This document shows positions 59,380 to 64,000 of a stretch of DNA of 64,000 bases, piece after piece. The stretch comes from Serinus canaria. Lineage: Eukaryota; Chordata; Aves; Passeriformes; Fringillidae. Both the position numbers and the translations under genes were made by a program. Location of the stretch: contig NC_066329.1 in assembly GCF_022539315.1 (NCBI RefSeq), positions 4,625,072-4,689,071 on the forward strand, written 5' to 3'. Positions within the stretch are counted from its first letter, which is position 1; every line of letters begins with the position of its first letter. Below the pieces are notes generated by a model. That model was given only the letters and a program-made list of their open reading frames with translations, did no database searches and was not told where the DNA came from.

Positions 59380-60010
59380 CGTAAAGGAACCCAAGGCGTT
59401 TCCTCCGCGCTCAGCCGGGGCCGCCCCGCGCCCGCTCCGCAGCCCTTTGGTCCCCCCTCGTTAACACCTCGGGCTTGGGGCGCTTCCCAACGCCAGCGAG
59501 GGAGCCGGGATGCGCCCACACGGCGGATGGAATAAAAATAACAATCAGAAGAAGAAAAAGGAGGAGAAGGAAGGAGGGAGATACCTGGCGCTGAGCTGCG
59601 CGCTTTGCCTCCGCCGCCCGGAGCGCAGGCAGGGCCGGCTGCGCTCCGCGGAGGCGCTGCTGCCCCGGGAGCAGGAGATATTAATGAAGTTATAATTGAG
59701 GGATAACAGACCCGGCAGCACCTTCCGTGCTCGGGCGGGCTCCCTCGCCCTCTTAAGCGGCGAAATAAAGCCGGGTTTAAAGCGAGGGGAGCGTTCCTCC
59801 CCCGCCGAGCCAAGGGATCGGGCGGAAAAATTGTTATTCCCTGGCTCCGAGCGGCGGCACAAAACCTCCGAGCCCAGCCCTGCGCCTCTCAGGGAGATCA
59901 ATGGTTTGTTTCTGTTTGGGGGGAACGCTTTCAAACAAACACACAATAAATCACCCCCGGCTCCCGGCCCGGCTGCTCTCGGCCCGCGGAACCGCTGCTG
60001 CTCCATTCCT
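59380..60010. promoter_or_regulatory. CpG island-like segment
   Basis: CpG-dense sequence (for example GGGGCCGCCCCGCGCCCGCT) with a minus-strand donor-like CGCCAG/GTATCT at 59585. It could be a distal TBX5 first exon, a lncRNA promoter or an orphan island. The open frames across it have no recognisable domain. Confidence 0.5.
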
Positions 60011-62236
60011 AGGGCACAAGGAGGGCATTGGAACAGCCCCGAGCAGCTTCAGGCACCGCGGGCTGATCCTGCCCCCAAAGTTCTGCTCGCTCTCTTTTCC
60101 CTTCTTGCTCCGTTCTAATCACGCTGCAGGTTTCTTTCTACATTTCCCCCTCCTAAATGGGTCAGGTACGACGTTTTTTGTGCGTGCGTGTATTTTAGGG
60201 TTTTTAATTATTATTCTAAAGAACCTCCTTTAAATTATTAATTTTAAAAAAAACCGAAGGAACCCCAGCTTGAACCCAGCCGGATTTTAGCCCCGGATAG
60301 CATCTTGCCCAAGCGGTAAAGTCCAGTGGGGAATTCATTCACTGCCGCCGCACTGGCAGCTCGAGAAATTGGCTTCTGCGAGAAAAAAACCCCACAAACA
60401 AACCCCTGATCGGGCAAAAAACTTTATCCTGGCACCCAGACTGTTTTCCATCCAGTAATTCACCAGGTCGTCTTAGTACAAACGACAGGGGGAAAAAAGT
60501 AAATATACATAACGAATTAAACAAAAAAATTCGGTAACCCGTGGAATTTTTGACGGTGCAAATAAACGTCGAGGGCAGGAGAAGGCAGTGGTGCGGCACA
60601 GGGGCCTGTTACCCCTACGAGCCCACAAACAATTGCAGTTTCCCCCTTTTTCCCCTTATCCAGCCTTAAAGTCTCCGCTCAGGGAGGGATTTGGGGGAGG
60701 ACGGCGGCTCCGTCGCCTGGAGAGGAGAGACGGAGGCAGGCTCGGTGGGTAAGAGCAGCCAGCACACACCTCCACGAATAATTCTTGATTTCCTAGTTAT
60801 TATTTGTCCTTTTTATTTTTTATTCCCCTGAACTCCAGCCCTCTCGTTTGGAGCCGCTCTCCCCATGGCTGCCTGGACACAGGTTTGCTTTTTGGCTCTG
60901 TGCTCTTGGCTCCTATAAAATACTTACATTCATTTAAAATAATAAATAATAATAATTATTATTAATATTATCCTTTCCTTGACAGACCGTGTGATCATCC
61001 TGCCGAGGCAAGAGCGCCCTGCTCCATCCCCGGCAGCTTCCCATGGCGGAATTCTCTTTTCCTAAGGAATTTACAAACCCAAAATACCCGGGCCAGGCTT
61101 TTTTAGTTAATATCGCACAAGCCTAAAGAAGGGGATGCCCCAAAACGTTGCACTTCGAACGCTGTAAGCGTTAAGATTCTCTAAAGTTCTTTGCAGAAGC
61201 CCTAATTATCCAGATAGTAAATATTTCATTTTTCCTCACGGTCTTCTTCCTAGGTTTAATTTTGTCTGGGGGTTTTCCTGTTCGTTTTTCTCCTGGGTGA
61301 AAGAGATCCAGCCCCAGCCCGGAGCGCTGAGGTGACCGAGCCGAGGGCTGGGAAACCTTCACGGACAATGCCCCGTTCCTTCCCAAATCCCAGCTCAGCC
61401 CAGCGAACTCTTCAGCTCCTCTCCAGGACCAGAAAAAAGGGAGAAAAGCTCTTTGCCAAACTATTCGCAAGCGCGCTTCAAAATAAATGAGTTGCCTACT
61501 AAAACTTAATGTTATACAAGATGTCTATTTGTCTATATTAGATTTTAAGCAGCTGTTCGCATGCTCAGATCCACTCCCCCTCCCGCGAATTTCACCGACC
61601 GGGGGAAAGCAAAGAGATAAAACAGAGCGTTGTTTATTTTCCCGGCTGCGCTGGAGCGGAGCCTCCGCGCTCAGCCTGCGCCTCTGCGCACAACCAGCGC
61701 TTGGCCCGGAGCAGCCTTTAAATTGGTTCTTTGTTCCCTGAAGGGGGAAAAAAAAGAAAGAAAAAGCAAGGGAGAGCCGGGGGAAAAGCAGACAAAAGAG
61801 GAGCCCCCCCCGGGCTGTGTCTGGCCTTATCGAGAGCAGCGCTCAGAGGAGATAATTCGGGCCGTGAGAGTGGGGTGCTTTGGGGCTGGGTTGGGTTTTA
61901 CCCCCCCGCCCCACAGGCAGGCTCCCGGCACTGCTCTCCCCAGCTCAGCCGGGCGGTAAAAAAGGGGAAAAAGCCAAAATTTCACTCATGGGAAAGGAGT
62001 TTTACTGCTGGAAACGGCGCGGTTTGCCGGGGAGCAGCGGGCCGTGGAAAGCGACTCCCTCCTCCAAAACCCATCCCAAAATCTCGGCCCATTCCTCATC
62101 ACAACACTCCTTCCTCAAGCTGGCTTTTTCCTCCTTCCTTTCCGCGTCTGTGGGACAAATCCCCAGGGAATGCCAGCTCCCAAAGTGCAGAATCCCTCCC
62201 AGGATCAGCTCGGGCTGAGCTCGGTACATCCCCACC

Positions 62237-62238
<2 letters not shown>

Positions 62239-62295
<57 letters not shown>
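62239..62295 (+). repeat. (AC)28 microsatellite
   Basis: About 57 bp of uninterrupted AC, likely polymorphic. Confidence 0.98.
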
Positions 62296-62296
<1 letters not shown>

Positions 62297-62879
62297 TTCC
62301 TGCCATGTCCAGCTCTCCCACCACCGTTTACCCCGCGCTTTCTCCATCCCTCATTCATCTCGCTTGCCAATTTAAACCGTTTCCCTTCTGCTGCACGGAT
62401 TCTTTTAATTTTTTTCCTATTTTTTTTAAGGAAAAAGGTATTTTCCAAGCCGCTTTCAGACAGCTCCCGATCTCGCCCTTCCCATCCCCTCCGGTTTTTC
62501 GCTTGGCAGGACTGGACCCCTAAAATTCTTCCCTCTCATTGTTGGATAATTAGAGAGCCGAGGTCTGGAGGGGACGGTAATAGGGGATTTTTTATTAAAC
62601 CAACTGACATATCAAGGGGGGGCTGGGGAGGGGAAGATAAACTTGCCGACACACAAGCCCTTCTTCGGGGTTTTAAATATGCTTGCTCCAAGCCAAAATC
62701 CGTTGCTTTTTACTCGGGGAAAAAAAAAGAAAAAAATAAAACCCAACAAACCGAACAACTACAAGCGGGAGGTTAACAGCTCAAATGAGAGACTCGGGCA
62801 CGGAACGCAGGATCGGCTCCCTCCCCCCATTAATAGCCTTAAACGACTTTACATTTTATACCCCGAGCCGAGTACTCAA

Positions 62880-63130
62880 GAACTCTGAGAGTGTTTGTAA
62901 GACTAGAAAGATCTATTGAGAGACTTTCTTTTTTTCCCCCTTTTTTTTCCTTTTTTTTAATAGCGCATTAATGTTTCCCTAGACTTCATATTAACTCGAG
63001 AATCACTGAAGGTCGATTTGTAAGTGTCTGGACACTATAAAAGTGTTTGTAAAGCAAAGTCAGTTGCGTGCATTAAAATAAGGAGGTTCCTTTGTGAGAT
63101 TTCATGCCAGGCCAGGAGCCCTTTTAAACG
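62880..63130. promoter_or_regulatory. Candidate conserved upstream element
   Basis: Unique sequence with AAGACTAGAAAGATCTATTG, TAGCGCATTAATGTTTCC, GTAAGTGTCTGGACACTATA (AAGTG and an AGTGTCTGGACACT inverted repeat) and GTGCATTAAAATAAGG. An AAGTGTTTGTAAAGC FOX-like word follows. Inferred from texture and motif order. Confidence 0.3.
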
Positions 63131-64000
63131 CTATTCAACTGCCTCATTAGAAGGAGCTAACAGGAGTCAGGCCTCCTCTTTAACCCCCCTCCGCCGTGTC
63201 CTCCCCTCAAATCAGCCCTTTAATACCTAGACTGGCAGATTAGGGGCTTTTAAAAGCTGGCTCTGTCCCGGATAGCCGCTTTCCTATCCTGCTATTGTGA
63301 CAGCTCTTCCCTGCTATCAATTACATCCCACCCCTCCAGCGGCTCCCCCAGGGGCTGAGCCCCGGCTGCCCTGCAGCTCTGCCCGGCCACGGCTGCTGCT
63401 CTCCTCCGAGCAGCGAGGTGAACATCCCATCCCTTCCCTTCCCATCCCTTCCCTTCCCTTCTCCTCTCAGGCCCGCCAAAAAAAAATTAAAAATAGTATG
63501 GCTGGCCCCGAAAATCCGTTTCCGACTAGATTAACAACCCCTCCTGTGTTAACACCAGCTCTGTTCTTTTTCTTATTAGATGGAGGAGATGAAGGAGGGG
63601 TGGGGGGGAAGGTTGGTCACCATTATCTGCACTCCACATGTTCTCTGTGGGTATATATAAAATATAGGAATGGAGTCCCCTTTAAGTAGTCCTTTTATGA
63701 CTTGTTTTAACAGAAAACACAGAAGAAGCCAATGTTTGATATTACAATATAAAACACATTTGTGGTATGCTAGGGGCTGGTTTGCTCCTGCCTCTTTCCC
63801 CCAGTTCTGCTCCTCACCCAAATCTGCTGCAGACCCCACCCCTCTGAGGCAAGTGGGCAAAACCTTCCACCTGAAATGGGCTCCTGCCTGCTCCAGAGCC
63901 AGCACAGGCTCTTCAAAGAGAATTTGGGCTTGCCTCTCACACAAATATGAGCCTCCAGCTCTTTGTTATTATTATTGCTACTAGGCATGATGTTGGAACC

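Larger units (their letters stand above)
57750..64000. other. Third CpG-retaining non-coding block
   Basis: No gene recognised. From about 57.75 kb the sequence changes to CpG-retaining, high-complexity DNA with AT-rich unique stretches (57.85-59.3, 60.2-61.5, 62.55-63.3 kb) and CpG-dense stretches (59.38-60.0 and 61.64-62.05 kb). It looks like a regulatory cluster. The last 0.3 kb is again CpG-poor. Confidence 0.75.

Noticed and set aside
59331..59813. 160-codon minus-strand frame in a CpG island
   Set aside because: High GC removes stops; there is no domain, no signature and no family resemblance. It may still be transcribed DNA.

Overview
The window is vertebrate nuclear DNA, most likely from a bird. 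It holds the 5' half of the T-box transcription factor gene TBX5 on the minus strand, followed by about 45 kb of upstream non-coding DNA. Five coding exons (14363-14538, 12647-12741, 9969-10088, 9044-9191, 6941-7093) join without frame breaks into 221 codons. They give the TBX5 N-terminus and most of its T-box, and every junction has GT/AG borders. The N-terminal residues resemble what I remember of chicken TBX5 more than the human form. A CR1-type LINE relic at about 45.8 kb and compact introns also suggest a bird. I cannot name the species.

Layout. 1-6940 is the start of the intron after exon 6. The exons for the last part of the T-box and the C-terminal activation region are not in the window and must lie beyond position 1. 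6941-14538 holds the coding exons. 14539 to about 20.3 kb is the GC-rich 5' region: a well-formed candidate upstream exon (16917-17075) that could extend the reading frame, a strong candidate first-exon donor at 19385, and a CCAAT/TATA core promoter on the opposite strand (20218-20290) pointing away from TBX5. From about 20.3 kb to 64 kb I see no protein-coding gene. This is presumably part of the regulatory interval between TBX5 and TBX3, although TBX3 itself is not in the window.

The non-coding part alternates between CpG-retaining, high-complexity blocks (about 6-28, 37-44.6 and 57.8-63.5 kb) and CpG-poor blocks (1-6, 28-37 and 44.6-57.7 kb). The CpG-retaining blocks contain clusters of GATA, NKX2-5-like, TEAD and T-box sites that look like heart or limb enhancers; the best are at 44.34-44.42, 27.51-27.60 and 58.56-59.21 kb. 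The CpG-poor blocks hold a 0.45-kb inverted repeat with a 0.4-kb loop (49139-50447), a 66-bp duplication, a minisatellite and the CR1 relic.

No bacterial-type operon, CRISPR array, tRNA or rRNA was seen. Most long open frames are chance readings of GC-rich or repeat DNA. The most unusual points are the in-frame upstream exon, repeats sitting within about 65 bp of splice sites at four of the five coding exons, the long inverted repeat, and the compact cardiac-type motif cluster at 44.35 kb. Exon numbers follow the human convention, with the ATG in exon 2.
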